Below are positions 17,087-26,117 of a stretch of 64,000 bases of DNA, one piece after another. The notes under the pieces are model-generated. The model ran no database searches, had not been told where the DNA came from, and worked only from the letters and a program-made list of their open reading frames with translations. Position numbers and translations under genes: made by a program. This DNA is from Heyndrickxia acidiproducens DSM 23148 (GTDB lineage: Bacteria > Bacillota > Bacilli > Bacillales > Bacillaceae_C), in NCBI RefSeq assembly GCF_000374345.1, contig NZ_KB893986.1, positions 1 through 64,000 on the forward strand, in the 5' to 3' direction. How positions within the stretch are numbered: the first letter of the stretch is position 1; every line of letters begins with the position of its first letter.

Positions 17087-18283
17087 TTAGCTGCCTTCCA
17101 TTTCGCCATCATTGGTGAGCGTATAAAATAATGCAATTAATTTCCGGATTTTTCTTTCTTCAATCTCCACTTCGTCAAAAGGCATTGGCTTCGCATTGAG
17201 TTCAAACAGATAGAGGCTGCCGTCCGGTGCGGTGCCAATATCGGCGGTAAATTCGCCGAAAAACCCGTATTCCTTCGTGAGGGCCTTGCCGCATGCCTGA
17301 ATCAAAGCCGGGATTTTTTGCTCAGCGTGCTTTTTTATATGGAACGCAAGCGGAACAATTTCCCCGCCTTTTGAGGTGTGGGTGGTAATTCCGCCGGGGC
17401 GGGCCATCCGGACGCCGATGCCGGTGATCTCATATGCGCCGCGGGAGAAATGGGCGTGTACACGGTAATCATATTTTCTGTCCAGGGAAAGTTCCGGCGG
17501 GATTGTCACCTGGGCAATATAGAGGTTATTATTGCTGATCTTTTCAACTTCTTTCCATAACGCTTGAATGGAAGGCAGGTCTTTGCAGGAATGCGGGCTG
17601 CAGTACTGGCAGCGGCCATCCGCTTTTAAAATAATCCGCAATATGCCGGAACCCTGTGATTTGTTTACCGGTTTGAGATAGAGATCTTTATGCCGGGAAA
17701 GAAATTCAGTAAAATCCTCCTGCTCCCGGATGAGAATTGTTTCCGGAAGATGACCCTTTATGTCCGGATTGTCCCGGAACTTTTCGTACATTTCGTATTT
17801 ATCGAGAAAATGCGGGTTAAAAAAAGCAATCTTCCGCTGTTTTAACAGGCTGGCAAAGCGATGAAAAGGTTCCGAGGATTCCTCCGTACGCGATGAAATG
17901 CGGTTGTAGACGATATTGGGGTAAGGGAAAACGGCCTGCAGCCAAACACCTTTATTTTTGCAGTAGCAAAGCCCCTCAATGGTCTCAGGCTTTATGTCCT
18001 GGAGGCTGAACAAAAAAGCGAGGCCGCCATCTGCCTCCTGGAGCCCGGCTTGGATTTGTTCATAAAATGCCCGGCTGCCTAAAAAGATGCTGTTTTTGGA
18101 TTTGCTGACTAAAATACCGATCAGCGGCCCGGCGATGGCACCTGTTTGTTTCATCCAAAAACTGTAATCTTGAGGAGGGGGATCCTGGTAAGGGAGCAGG
18201 TCAGCTTCCTTTCCCCAAAATAACGGCGTCTTTTCCGGCCGGATGAATTGTTTTTGGGGTGCGTTTAAGTATAGCGGGATCAT
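17087..18283 (-). CDS. YheC/YheD-family ATP-grasp protein, paralogue 4
   Basis: A 398-residue ATP-grasp-fold protein of the endospore coat-associated YheC/YheD family. The conserved landmarks are NIVYNRISSRTEES, AFFNPHFLDKYEMYEKF, LPETIL, the nucleotide-binding loop LYLKPVNKSQGSGI, DYRVHAHFSRG, and the metal/ATP site GEFTADIGTAPDG with FELNAKP near the C-terminus. The start at 18283 forms an ATGA overlap with the preceding gene's stop; a longer reading from 18364 would overlap it by 85 nt. It is the last gene of a four-gene operon. The substrate is unknown for the whole family. Confidence 0.85.
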   Translation of the reverse strand: MIPLYLNAPQKQFIRPEKTPLFWGKEADLLPYQDPPPQDYSFWMKQTGAIAGPLIGILVSKSKNSIFLGSRAFYEQIQAGLQEADGGLAFLFSLQDIKPETIEGLCYCKNKGVWLQAVFPYPNIVYNRISSRTEESSEPFHRFASLLKQRKIAFFNPHFLDKYEMYEKFRDNPDIKGHLPETILIREQEDFTEFLSRHKDLYLKPVNKSQGSGILRIILKADGRCQYCSPHSCKDLPSIQALWKEVEKISNNNLYIAQVTIPPELSLDRKYDYRVHAHFSRGAYEITGIGVRMARPGGITTHTSKGGEIVPLAFHIKKHAEQKIPALIQACGKALTKEYGFFGEFTADIGTAPDGSLYLFELNAKPMPFDEVEIEERKIRKLIALFYTLTNDGEMEGS

Positions 18284-19641
18284 GTATGCATTTCCCCAAG
18301 CTCTTCCAATTGCCTGGCTGTTACATAAACGGCAAAAGATAAGCTCATTTTCCGTGTCAGCCAATCAAATTCTTTCATGAACGGATGGGTAAAAATCGAA
18401 CGCCCGGGCTTTGAGTTGGCTTCAAACAGCCACACTTTTCCGCCCGTATCAATCCCTAAATCAAACCCGATTTCACCGATTATTCCCTCTATATGATCAT
18501 CAATAGATTGGGCAAGTGTCAGTGCCGCTTTCGTAAGCGCTGTACGGTACGCCTCCCGTTGTGCGCTGTCTCCCACCAGCTGCTCCAGGGTCTTGATTTC
18601 CCCGCCGTTTTTAAGATGGGTGGTCGGGCTTCCCGGCCCCGCCACTTTGGCTGCGATTGCCGTCACATGCCAGTCGCCGTTCTCATCTTTATTGGCATGG
18701 ACGCGGAAGTCAACCGGGCGGCCATTATCGGCAATTAAATGGATTCCCTGCTGGACAAGGAGGCGGCCGGGCTGTTTCTTCGCAAATACCTGGTTCATGA
18801 GGGCTTCCAGGCTTCTGAATTTCAACAAACGGTTTTTTTCGTCATGGTACCGGCAATAGTAGGCCTGGGACCTGCGGCTGTATACAATTTGGTGGACGCC
18901 GAGGCCAAGGCTGCCATGAATGGGTTTCACATACACCTGCCCATAGTCGGACAGCATGCGTTCGATTTGGTGAAACGATTCAAGCGCATGTGTTTCCGGC
19001 AAATACAAACTGGCCCGGTGATCTTGAAACAGGCGGTCATGGACTTCCAGTTTATTGAAAAACCCGGGATTGTACCACGGGATAAGGTATTCTTTTTCAA
19101 GCTTTTCTTTTACGGCTCTTGAATTTTTCATGGCTTCGCTCCGCCTGTTGGGGAGGCGGTCATAAATGGCATTCGGAAAAGGCACATCGCGGCTTTCCCA
19201 GCCCTCTTTACTGTAAAAAAATCCGCGGATCAGCCCCTGTTCCCAGTCAATATGCTGCTCTCCGAAAAGAAAAGGCGCAACACCGGCTGCAGCCTGCACG
19301 GACAGCAGTTTTGCAAAAAGAGCGGATCTTGCGCCGATCGGATGGCTCCGATATGGCGTAAACCCGGAAGAAAAAATTCCGACAAGCGGCCCAATGAGGA
19401 GCAATGGGCCTTTTTGGAAGCAATGGACAGCTGTTAAAAAATCAGGGATGAACAGGGCTGCGGCCAAACCGCTGCTGGCGGCAAACACATTGCGCCCGTT
19501 TGGATGGGGTTCAATTTTTGCCGCCGCCACTTTCGATCCAAACGCTGCTTTTGTGGCGGTTTCCGGAAAAGACAGGGCTGACGGGGTATAAAGGATCAGT
19601 TCCTGTTCTTCAAAAAATTCAATTTTATACCTTGTTGCCAT
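18280..19641 (-). CDS. yheD: YheD-like endospore coat-associated ATP-grasp protein
   Basis: 453 residues, the length of B. subtilis YheD. The N-terminal half is a substrate-side domain (AIYDRLPNRRSE, YLIPWYNPGFFNKLEVHD). The C-terminal ATP-grasp half has VYVKPIHGSLGLGVHQI, PVDFRVHANKDENGDWHV, GPGSPTTHLKNGGE and GEIGFDLGIDTGGKVWLFEANSKPGR split between strand and metal-binding loop. The ATG at 19641 has GTGAGGTG 8 nt upstream. It is the third gene of the minus-strand operon. The protein associates with the spore coat in Bacillus according to family annotation; the reaction is not known. Confidence 0.87.
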   Translation of the reverse strand: MATRYKIEFFEEQELILYTPSALSFPETATKAAFGSKVAAAKIEPHPNGRNVFAASSGLAAALFIPDFLTAVHCFQKGPLLLIGPLVGIFSSGFTPYRSHPIGARSALFAKLLSVQAAAGVAPFLFGEQHIDWEQGLIRGFFYSKEGWESRDVPFPNAIYDRLPNRRSEAMKNSRAVKEKLEKEYLIPWYNPGFFNKLEVHDRLFQDHRASLYLPETHALESFHQIERMLSDYGQVYVKPIHGSLGLGVHQIVYSRRSQAYYCRYHDEKNRLLKFRSLEALMNQVFAKKQPGRLLVQQGIHLIADNGRPVDFRVHANKDENGDWHVTAIAAKVAGPGSPTTHLKNGGEIKTLEQLVGDSAQREAYRTALTKAALTLAQSIDDHIEGIIGEIGFDLGIDTGGKVWLFEANSKPGRSIFTHPFMKEFDWLTRKMSLSFAVYVTARQLEELGEMHT

Positions 19642-19680
19642 TGTAAAGCACCTCACTTCTTCATGGATGTAAAAGCAGCG

Positions 19681-20790
19681 CTATTGGCGGGCAGATGCTG
19701 CCGGGTTTTTGCTGCCGGCTCCGCGTTCATGCTTCTCGAGATACTTGCAGTAGGCGAGCGGGGCCTCATACATTTGATCGAGGCGTTCCGGATAGAGCTG
19801 GCTGATCAGTTTTCTGCCCGGTTTTGAGTTGATGTCAAGCACCCAAATGGATTGGTCGCTTGCAATAATGAGATCGATGCCAAGCTCAAACAGCGGGTGG
19901 AAAGTTTCTTCAAGAACATGCGGCAGTTCTGCGATCAGTGCTGCAATTTCATGTTCTAAATAAGAATGATTGAAATACGGGGTTTGCTGCTTCCAGTCTT
20001 CATAAGCTGAAATCGAAGCCCCGGCGCTCATATTCGTCAAAATTCCGTTTGCGGCCCCTGTGCGGATTCCTCTTGCCATTTCGCGCCAATGCCCGTTTTT
20101 ATCTTTTTGCAAAAAGATGCGCAGATCAAAGGGCTGGTGCCGGTTGTTCACATTGTCGAGCCGGGCTTGAATGAGAAAAATTTGTTTGGTTAAGATGATG
20201 TCGAGCCATTTACTGAAAGCGCCCAAATCGGCGAATGTTTTAGAAATGAGTTTTCCGCTTTTTGTTGTTTTGACAAGAATAGAATCACCCGTTTTTTCAA
20301 GCGCGTATATGGCATAGCCATGGGCGCCGTTAATTGGTTTTAAGATAACGGAATTGTAACGGTTCAATTCGGACAGCACCCTCTCCGGATCAGTCGCCCT
20401 GATGGTTTTCGGTAAATAAGGCGAAATCCTTGGGTCATCCTTTAACCGGTCATACAGATTTCCCTTATTCGGGAGGCCATAGCCCAAAAAGGTGATGTCT
20501 TTTCTTTCCTTCAGCCATGAAACAATTTTCCTGGCATCTTTGGAAGCCTGGTCCTCTCCGTAAAAACAGCGGTCATATAAACAGGCGGGAATTTGAAATT
20601 CACAGCCGGACCACTGCTTTTTGCCTGTATCAAAACGGAATCCTTTTACCATTTGGGTGCCCGGTACGAGATCGAGCGGTGAAAATAAATATAAATCGGT
20701 TCCATATTGTTTAGAGCGCATACCGATTTTCGTAAAATAATCCTGCCGGTTTAAAGGGTCCAGTGTCAAAATTCCTAATTTAGTCGTCAT
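19681..20790 (-). CDS. yheC: YheC-like endospore coat-associated ATP-grasp protein
   Basis: 369 residues, close to B. subtilis YheC (363). It begins TKLGILTLDPLNRQ and carries ACLYDRCFYGED, FLGYGLPNKGNLYDRL, LPKTIRATDPERV, the ATP-binding segment VILKPINGAHGYAIYAL, FDLRIFLQKDKNGHW and the C-terminal GIDLIIASDQSIWVLDINSKPGRK. The asparagine in DINSKPG occupies the metal-ligand position of ATP-grasp enzymes. It starts inside the end of the upstream paralogue (11-nt overlap), so translation is coupled, with AAAGGAG 8 nt before the ATG. Confidence 0.87.
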   Translation of the reverse strand: MTTKLGILTLDPLNRQDYFTKIGMRSKQYGTDLYLFSPLDLVPGTQMVKGFRFDTGKKQWSGCEFQIPACLYDRCFYGEDQASKDARKIVSWLKERKDITFLGYGLPNKGNLYDRLKDDPRISPYLPKTIRATDPERVLSELNRYNSVILKPINGAHGYAIYALEKTGDSILVKTTKSGKLISKTFADLGAFSKWLDIILTKQIFLIQARLDNVNNRHQPFDLRIFLQKDKNGHWREMARGIRTGAANGILTNMSAGASISAYEDWKQQTPYFNHSYLEHEIAALIAELPHVLEETFHPLFELGIDLIIASDQSIWVLDINSKPGRKLISQLYPERLDQMYEAPLAYCKYLEKHERGAGSKNPAASARQ

Positions 20791-22141
20791 GATGGCGGCT
20801 CCTTTCTCTCCACAAAAACATGCAATAATGATAGAACGCTTTTACAGACGGCCGGAAAGCGGGGGAGGGCTGCTGAATTTGTTTGGATGGTTTTAAATTG
20901 GCTTCAATAAACCATGGTTTTCCGTTCTGATCTACACCGATATCAAGCCCGAGTTCTGCAATATTGCCGTTTGTATGGGTACTGATTTCCTTAGCGGCTT
21001 CAAGCGCCAATTCGTTCATGAGAGCCCAAACGAGTGCAGCTTTTTCCGTACCGAAATACCTGTATAAAAGTGGCAAAGGTTTTAAAACGCTGCCTCCCTG
21101 GGCAAGATTGGAAACAAAATTCCCTGCAGCCGACATTCTGGCAACAGCGGAGATGAGGTTCCAGTCGTTGTGATTGCTTTTAAAAACAAGAAACCGGAAA
21201 TCTAATTTTTTCTCTTCGCATTCCATTAAAGGGATGGCTTTTTGAATAATATACGGGCGCCTTCCGATCAGCTGGTCTGTCTTTTCGATGGCATCTGCTG
21301 CATTGGAAAACAAAGCAGGGCTTTGGCTGCCGCCTATATGGTGCTGAAGGGAAACTTTCCCGTCTTTAAGCTGTAATCTGATGATTCCGCGTCCCTGGCT
21401 GCCGTTTTCCGGTTTAAGATACAGTTCTTTGAATGATAAAAGGCATTCCCGCAGGCGGCCTTTGTCATAGCTGAAGGTTTCAGGAAGATAACGGCTCAAG
21501 GCGGAATTTGCTTTCAGGCAGTGATGCACTTCCAATTTGGATAAATATCTTGCGTTAAAGAAATGAATGCCTGCTGCTTTCCATTTTGCAATCGCTTCTT
21601 TGAACAGGGGGCTTTTTTCACTGTGCCTGGCGTGAAGCCGGTTATACACCACATCCGGAGCCGGTACTGCCGTTTGAATCCATGTTTGCTCCTCACATCG
21701 TAAGCCCGCGTTCGGCCAAATGCCCATGCCGGTGATATACAGATAGCCCCCTTCGCCCTGGGTGAGCCGCCGGAGTTCATTGCAAAAGTCCCGCATGCCT
21801 GCTGAAACCGGCGGCGTTCCGGATTTTCCGCTGAGTTCAGTCAACACAGCAATGACAGGGCCAAAATGCAAAATACCTTCTGAGTAAGCGGCTTTCAAGC
21901 GGATGGAGGGCATTGGCAGCATCCATTTTTCATAGCAAGACCTGGATAAGCGGATAATGGGCAGTACACCCCTGTCCGGAACGGCAATCACGCCGGCTGC
22001 TGCTGTGATGCCGCCAATTCTGATTGTAAGGGTACTTTCAGGGGGGAGGCGGAGCAGCTTGAATAGTTTTTCAGGCATTTCCATATCCGCCTTGTGTTCC
22101 CCGTCAGCAGTGATTGGCTGCAATTCTACTAAACATTCCAT
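20780..22141 (-). CDS. YheC/YheD-family ATP-grasp protein, paralogue 1
   Basis: 453 residues, first gene of the four-paralogue operon. The N-terminal region (about 150 residues) differs from the others. Family landmarks follow: VVYNRLHARHSEKS, FFNARYLSKLEVHHCL, LPETFSYDK, LYLKPENGSQGRGI, LDFRFLVFKSNHNDW, and AELGLDIGVDQNGKPWFIEANLKPS, in which GLDIGVDQNGK and FIEANLKP form the nucleotide/metal pocket. ATG 22141 is preferred over TTG 22147 because CGGGGATTG sits upstream. It is divergent from yheB; B. subtilis keeps only two such genes at this position. Confidence 0.83.
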   Translation of the reverse strand: MECLVELQPITADGEHKADMEMPEKLFKLLRLPPESTLTIRIGGITAAAGVIAVPDRGVLPIIRLSRSCYEKWMLPMPSIRLKAAYSEGILHFGPVIAVLTELSGKSGTPPVSAGMRDFCNELRRLTQGEGGYLYITGMGIWPNAGLRCEEQTWIQTAVPAPDVVYNRLHARHSEKSPLFKEAIAKWKAAGIHFFNARYLSKLEVHHCLKANSALSRYLPETFSYDKGRLRECLLSFKELYLKPENGSQGRGIIRLQLKDGKVSLQHHIGGSQSPALFSNAADAIEKTDQLIGRRPYIIQKAIPLMECEEKKLDFRFLVFKSNHNDWNLISAVARMSAAGNFVSNLAQGGSVLKPLPLLYRYFGTEKAALVWALMNELALEAAKEISTHTNGNIAELGLDIGVDQNGKPWFIEANLKPSKQIQQPSPAFRPSVKAFYHYCMFLWRERSRHHDD

Positions 22142-22363
22142 AGTCAATCCCCGTTTGTTATCAAATGAAATACTTTTCGGCCGGGCTGAAAATGCGGGAC
22201 TTTTTTGACTTACCTGGGCTTTTGCTGATATCTTATGAATAGTACAGAAAAAGGGTGCCGCTAAAATTTACATTCCGACCGGGCGTAACCATGTAAAAAA
22301 ATGGGTATTTTTAACACCGTGAGCCATTTGCCATCGAATATAAAGGAATAGGATGATTACAAC

Positions 22364-23497
22364 ATGCATGCTTTTTTGGAAATTCTTTTTATGACCGTTG
22401 TAGGGGCGGTGATCGGGGGCTTTACCAATTACCTGGCCATCAAAATGCTGTTCAGGCCGTATGAAGCCATCTATTTAAAAAATTGGAGGCTGCCATTTAC
22501 ACCCGGTTTAATCCCGAAACGAAGAGAAGAAATTGCACGGCAATTGGGCGATATGGTCGTCCGCCATTTGGTAACGCCGGAGAGCATTGAAAAAAAACTG
22601 CTGTCGCCGCAGTTCATGAATGAGGCAAAAGCGTGGCTGAAGCAGTCTTTTCTGAAGTGGCTCGAGGCGAATTGGACCATCCGTCAAGTTGCCGGTTTTT
22701 TTAAGATGGAAGTGACGGAAGATAAAATTCGAAGCTGGATCGAGGCCAAAATCAGCAGCCAGTATGATCAGACAAAAAGTTCAATTGCCGCGCAAAGCCT
22801 GGACAAGTCGCTTCCCGTTGCCGTTACCGGGAGGATTGAGGAAAAAATTCCGGATCTCGCCGATTTGGTGATCCAAAAAATATGCGATTACGTCTCCAGT
22901 GCACAAGGCCGCCGAAAACTTGAAGGCATGATCGGGCATTTTCTTGACGAACGTGGCATGATTGGCTCGGTGCTGAAAAAAATTATCGGCAATATTTCAA
23001 TTGCAGACAAAATCCAGCCGGAAATTGTTAAAGCACTGCGGGAAAGCGGAACGAAAGCAACGGTTGTCGAGATGCTCGAAACGGAATGGCAAAATATCAA
23101 ATCAAAACCGATTGAAAGCTTGCTGCCGGACCTTCCTGATCGTGAAATGAAACAGTGGCTGAGTAATATCATTTATTCAGCACTGCCGGTCGGGCGATTG
23201 CTGGAAACACCGGTTCAGGCATTTTTCATGCGCTTCCGGGATAAAATTACGGACGAATGGCTGCCTGAATGGTCTGAAAAAGGGTTGCGCCTGCTTAGCA
23301 GCAGAGTCCATTTGATTATCCAGAAGCTTCAGATTGCGGATCTGGTGCGCCAGGAAGTGGAATCTTTTCCGGTTGAAAGGCTGGAAATGCTGATTCTCGG
23401 GATCACAGCGCGCGAATTTAAAATGATTACTTATTTAGGCGCGCTGCTAGGCGGACTGATCGGCATTGTCCAGGGGATGATTGTGCTGATCATATAA
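22364..23497 (+). CDS. yheB: DUF445 membrane-anchored protein YheB
   Basis: A 377-residue DUF445 protein. It has an N-terminal membrane helix ([22 protein letters not shown]) with the conserved [14 protein letters not shown] motif, a basic [16 protein letters not shown] segment, a long helical soluble region with repeated amphipathic stretches, and a second helix at the C-terminus ([20 protein letters not shown]). Hence it should be a hairpin anchored at both ends. Its position divergent from the yheC/yheD cluster and upstream of yheA is the B. subtilis arrangement. Function is unknown; family members are sometimes linked to spore or envelope biology. Confidence 0.9.
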   Translation: MHAFLEILFMTVVGAVIGGFTNYLAIKMLFRPYEAIYLKNWRLPFTPGLIPKRREEIARQLGDMVVRHLVTPESIEKKLLSPQFMNEAKAWLKQSFLKWLEANWTIRQVAGFFKMEVTEDKIRSWIEAKISSQYDQTKSSIAAQSLDKSLPVAVTGRIEEKIPDLADLVIQKICDYVSSAQGRRKLEGMIGHFLDERGMIGSVLKKIIGNISIADKIQPEIVKALRESGTKATVVEMLETEWQNIKSKPIESLLPDLPDREMKQWLSNIIYSALPVGRLLETPVQAFFMRFRDKITDEWLPEWSEKGLRLLSSRVHLIIQKLQIADLVRQEVESFPVERLEMLILGITAREFKMITYLGALLGGLIGIVQGMIVLII

Positions 23498-23589
23498 TCG
23501 GTGTGGCAAAAAGGGTGAAGCGCCCATACTGTGTAATGAGGAAAGCAACCAAAGTAAAAGATGACAGATGTACAGGAGGTTTCCAACTG

Positions 23590-23934
23590 GTGTCTAATTT
23601 AAATGATTATGCCTATCTTTTAGAAAAAGAGATTCGTGCAAGCGGTGAATACGGTGCACTGAAACAGGCATACGAACAGGTGCTGCAAAACAGCCAGGCA
23701 AAAACGTTATTCGATGATTTCCGCAATCTTCAGCTCAGGCTGCAAGAAAAGCAAATGTCAGGCCAGCCGGTAACAGAAAAAGAAGCAGGCCAGGCGCAGG
23801 CAATAGCAGCTGCCGTCCAGGCAAATCCGCTGATTGCCAGGCTAATGAACGCCGAACAACGGCTGAGTGCGGTACTGGATGAAGTCAATAAAATATTAAT
23901 GAAGCCGCTTGAAGACCTCTATACGGGCAAATAA
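23590..23934 (+). CDS. yheA: YlbF/YmcA-superfamily protein YheA
   Basis: A 114-residue, almost wholly helical cytosolic protein of the YlbF/YmcA/YheA family. It starts with SNLNDYAYLLEKEIRASGEYGALK and contains the family heart YEQVLQNSQAKTLFDDFRNLQLRLQEKQ, then a C-terminal helix ending in PLEDLYTGK. GTG 23590 is chosen because AGGAGGT lies 9 nt before it; the open frame upstream to 23503 lacks family similarity. Paralogues YlbF and YmcA act in competence and RNA processing complexes, but YheA has no established role. Confidence 0.9.
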   Translation: MSNLNDYAYLLEKEIRASGEYGALKQAYEQVLQNSQAKTLFDDFRNLQLRLQEKQMSGQPVTEKEAGQAQAIAAAVQANPLIARLMNAEQRLSAVLDEVNKILMKPLEDLYTGK

Positions 23935-24088
23935 TGCAGGTTTCAGATACACAGGGAAGCGGCAGAAACTAATGAAGCGATGATGGCTGTTCTATTTCCC
24001 CTCTTTTCACATACATTTATAAAAGAAGCCGGCTGTTAAAAGGCGTTTCTAAAAGCGGTTTTGGAGCATCTTGAAGAGGGGGAGCATC

Positions 24089-24955
24089 ATGATCTATAAA
24101 ATGTTGGCCTTAAATGTTGAGGGGACATTATTACAGGATAACGGGCGGATCAGCAGATCGACGAAAGAAGCAGTCGACTATGCAGGAGGAAAAGGAATCT
24201 CCGTCACATTAATCACCTCCAAAAGTTTCGAATACGCCCACCGGGTTGCCAAAATGCTGAAGCTGAATTCATCCCTCATCACACATCAGGGCGCATTTAT
24301 TGCAAGTAAACCGGATAAACCGATTTTTGTAAGGAGAATCAATGAAGAAATTACGCTTGATTTGGTCCGTTTCCTTGAAGGATTTCAGGCCCAGATCAAG
24401 CTGGTGTCGGAAAACTTTACCCTTGGAAATAAAGTAAAGCAGCCGAATAAACTAATCGGCCGCGTCATCTACCAAACGTCGAATCCGTTTTCCTATGCAG
24501 AACAATATGTGGATGCACTAAGCGAAAAACTCGGCCAGAAGCCTGTTTCCCCGCCGAAAATTGAAGTGACCTTCTTACGTGACCAGGACGTTCAAGATGC
24601 AAAAAAAGCGATTTCCAACATGTTTCACGAAGTAGACTGCATTGTTTGCGGGAAAGGCAAGCTTGATATTGTGCCGGCCGGAGTCTCCAAGTTCCGCGGC
24701 CTGTTATATGTATGTGACCGCATGAATATCCGCCGCGAAGAAGTCGTTGTAATCGGCTCTGATACGGATGACCTTCCATTAATCGAATGGGCGGGCCTCG
24801 GCGTTGCAATGGGCAATGCCCCGCTAAAAGTCAAAAATGCTTCCGACTGGGTAACAAGATCAAACAATGAAAACGGCGTTTCCTATATGGTGAAAGAACA
24901 TTTCCGCAAACAACAGCCAATCGACTTTTTAAAAAAAATGAAACTGATCAAATAA
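24089..24955 (+). CDS. yhaX: Cof-type HAD-superfamily protein YhaX
   Basis: A 288-residue HAD-IIB (Cof) protein; in B. subtilis YhaX is a sporulation-expressed member. The cap domain lies between about residues 85 and 190, and motif III Lys in GKGKLDIVPAG and motif IV VIGSDTDDLPLIEWAG are recognisable. Motif I is abnormal: LNVEGTLL stands where DxDGT is expected, so the nucleophile Asp is Asn and the acid Asp is Glu. Phosphatase activity is therefore doubtful. ATG 24089 has AGAGGGGGAG 4-6 nt upstream. A strong terminator follows. hemZ, between yhaX and yhaR in B. subtilis, is missing here. Confidence 0.87.
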   Translation: MIYKMLALNVEGTLLQDNGRISRSTKEAVDYAGGKGISVTLITSKSFEYAHRVAKMLKLNSSLITHQGAFIASKPDKPIFVRRINEEITLDLVRFLEGFQAQIKLVSENFTLGNKVKQPNKLIGRVIYQTSNPFSYAEQYVDALSEKLGQKPVSPPKIEVTFLRDQDVQDAKKAISNMFHEVDCIVCGKGKLDIVPAGVSKFRGLLYVCDRMNIRREEVVVIGSDTDDLPLIEWAGLGVAMGNAPLKVKNASDWVTRSNNENGVSYMVKEHFRKQQPIDFLKKMKLIK

Positions 24956-24964
24956 ATGAAAAAC

Positions 24965-24994
24965 AGGGCTATTTTACGAAAAAATAGCCCTTTT
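24965..24994 (+). terminator. Terminator after yhaX
   Basis: GGGCTATTTT (24966-24975) pairs with AAAATAGCCC (24981-24990), then TTTT. Confidence 0.9.
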
Positions 24995-25029
24995 GCTTTT
25001 AAAAAATTTAAAAAAAGCAACCAATAGTA

Positions 25030-25058
25030 TTGGAAAACGTTGAATATTCCGCTATGCT
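25030..25058 (+). promoter_or_regulatory. Sigma-A-like promoter of yhaR
   Basis: TTGGAA (25030-25035), 17-nt spacer, TATGCT (25053-25058), located 39 nt before the yhaR start. Confidence 0.55.
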
Positions 25059-25096
25059 AGAAGTAGGAAATAAACAAGCAAAGGAGTGGGATTTCG

Positions 25097-25879
25097 GTGA
25101 TTTCAACATATGAAACGATGCAATTAGAAATAAAAGACGACATTGCCTATTTGAATTTCAATCGCCCGGATGCTTTAAATGCCTTAAATTTGGAGATGAT
25201 TACCGCATTAACGGATAATTTGAAAGCGATTGCGATGGATGAAGCCGTCAAAATTTTAGTCGTTTCAGGAAATGGCCGTGCTTTTTCAGCAGGAGGAGAT
25301 ATTAAAGAAATGCTTGCGGTACAGGATGAAAAGGAGTTTTCGCATTTTATGGACCATATTAATGAAGCCGTTTCCATACTGGCGGCAATGCCGAAACTCA
25401 CGATTGCGGCGATTCACGGCCCTGCCGCGGGGCTGGGACTGAGCCTTGCGCTCGCATGTGATTATGTGATCAGCGATGCAGACAGCAAAATTGCCATGAA
25501 TTTTATCGGTATCGGCCTGGTGCCTGACGGGGGAGGGCATTATTTGCTGCGGTGCCGTGTCGGGCAGGAAAAAGCGAAGAAAATCATTTGGGAAGGCAAA
25601 GTAATGCCGGCAGATGAGGCTGAACAGCTTGGCATTGTTGATGAAGTCGTGCCGCAGCTAAAACCGGCTATTGACCGGAAAATTACGGAGTGGAAGGCAA
25701 AACCAATTTTGGCCATGATCAAAACGAAAAAAATCTATACGGAATTAAACCGTCCGGAATTTAACAAATCACTGGAGTTGGAAAAACACGGCCAATGGAA
25801 AATGCGGCAGACAAAAGACCATCTTGAAGGCATCCAGGCATTCGTTGAAAAAAGGATGCCGCATTTTACCGGGGAGTAA
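25097..25879 (+). CDS. yhaR: Enoyl-CoA hydratase/isomerase family protein YhaR
   Basis: A 260-residue crotonase-fold protein. The first oxyanion-hole loop NGRAFSAGGDIKEM and the second GPAAGLGLSLALACDY are intact, followed by GIGLVPDGGGHYLL with Asp in place of the usual catalytic Glu pair. This is compatible with hydratase, isomerase or another crotonase activity on an acyl-CoA. It starts at GTG 25097 with AAGGAG 10 nt upstream. It is co-transcribed with yhzD 12 nt downstream. The gene neighbourhood follows B. subtilis. Confidence 0.9.
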   Translation: MISTYETMQLEIKDDIAYLNFNRPDALNALNLEMITALTDNLKAIAMDEAVKILVVSGNGRAFSAGGDIKEMLAVQDEKEFSHFMDHINEAVSILAAMPKLTIAAIHGPAAGLGLSLALACDYVISDADSKIAMNFIGIGLVPDGGGHYLLRCRVGQEKAKKIIWEGKVMPADEAEQLGIVDEVVPQLKPAIDRKITEWKAKPILAMIKTKKIYTELNRPEFNKSLELEKHGQWKMRQTKDHLEGIQAFVEKRMPHFTGE

Positions 25880-25891
25880 GGAGGATCAAAA

Positions 25892-26077
25892 ATGGGCGTA
25901 TATAAACTGACGGCTTTTGAACCTGCCGGAAAGAAAATTCTGGATGAAGGCTTTGAGGCAAAGGATGACAGTGAAGCCAAACAAATCGGGGAGCGCCTTT
26001 TAAAAGAGAAGGGGGTTTATGAAAAAACACACCGCTGCACTTCGCCAAAAGGAGAATTAATCTTATTCCATCGCTAA
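25892..26077 (+). CDS. yhzD: YhzD-like small protein
   Basis: A 61-residue basic protein beginning MGVYKLTAFEPAGKKILDE and ending KGELILFHR, recognisable as the YhzD family, which is conserved and uncharacterised in Bacillus. It has no membrane helix or cysteine cluster (a single Cys). AAGGAGGATC gives a good ribosome-binding site. It lies 12 nt after yhaR and directly before a terminator, so the two form a bicistronic unit. Confidence 0.82.
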   Translation: MGVYKLTAFEPAGKKILDEGFEAKDDSEAKQIGERLLKEKGVYEKTHRCTSPKGELILFHR

Positions 26078-26114
26078 AAAAGCGCCCGGTAGTTAAACTG
26101 CCGGACGCTTTTTT
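26078..26114. terminator. Bidirectional terminator yhzD / terC
   Basis: GCGCCCGGtAG pairs with CTgCCGGACGC around a TTAAA loop, flanked by A6 and T6. It separates convergent genes. Confidence 0.9.
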
Positions 26115-26117
26115 AAC

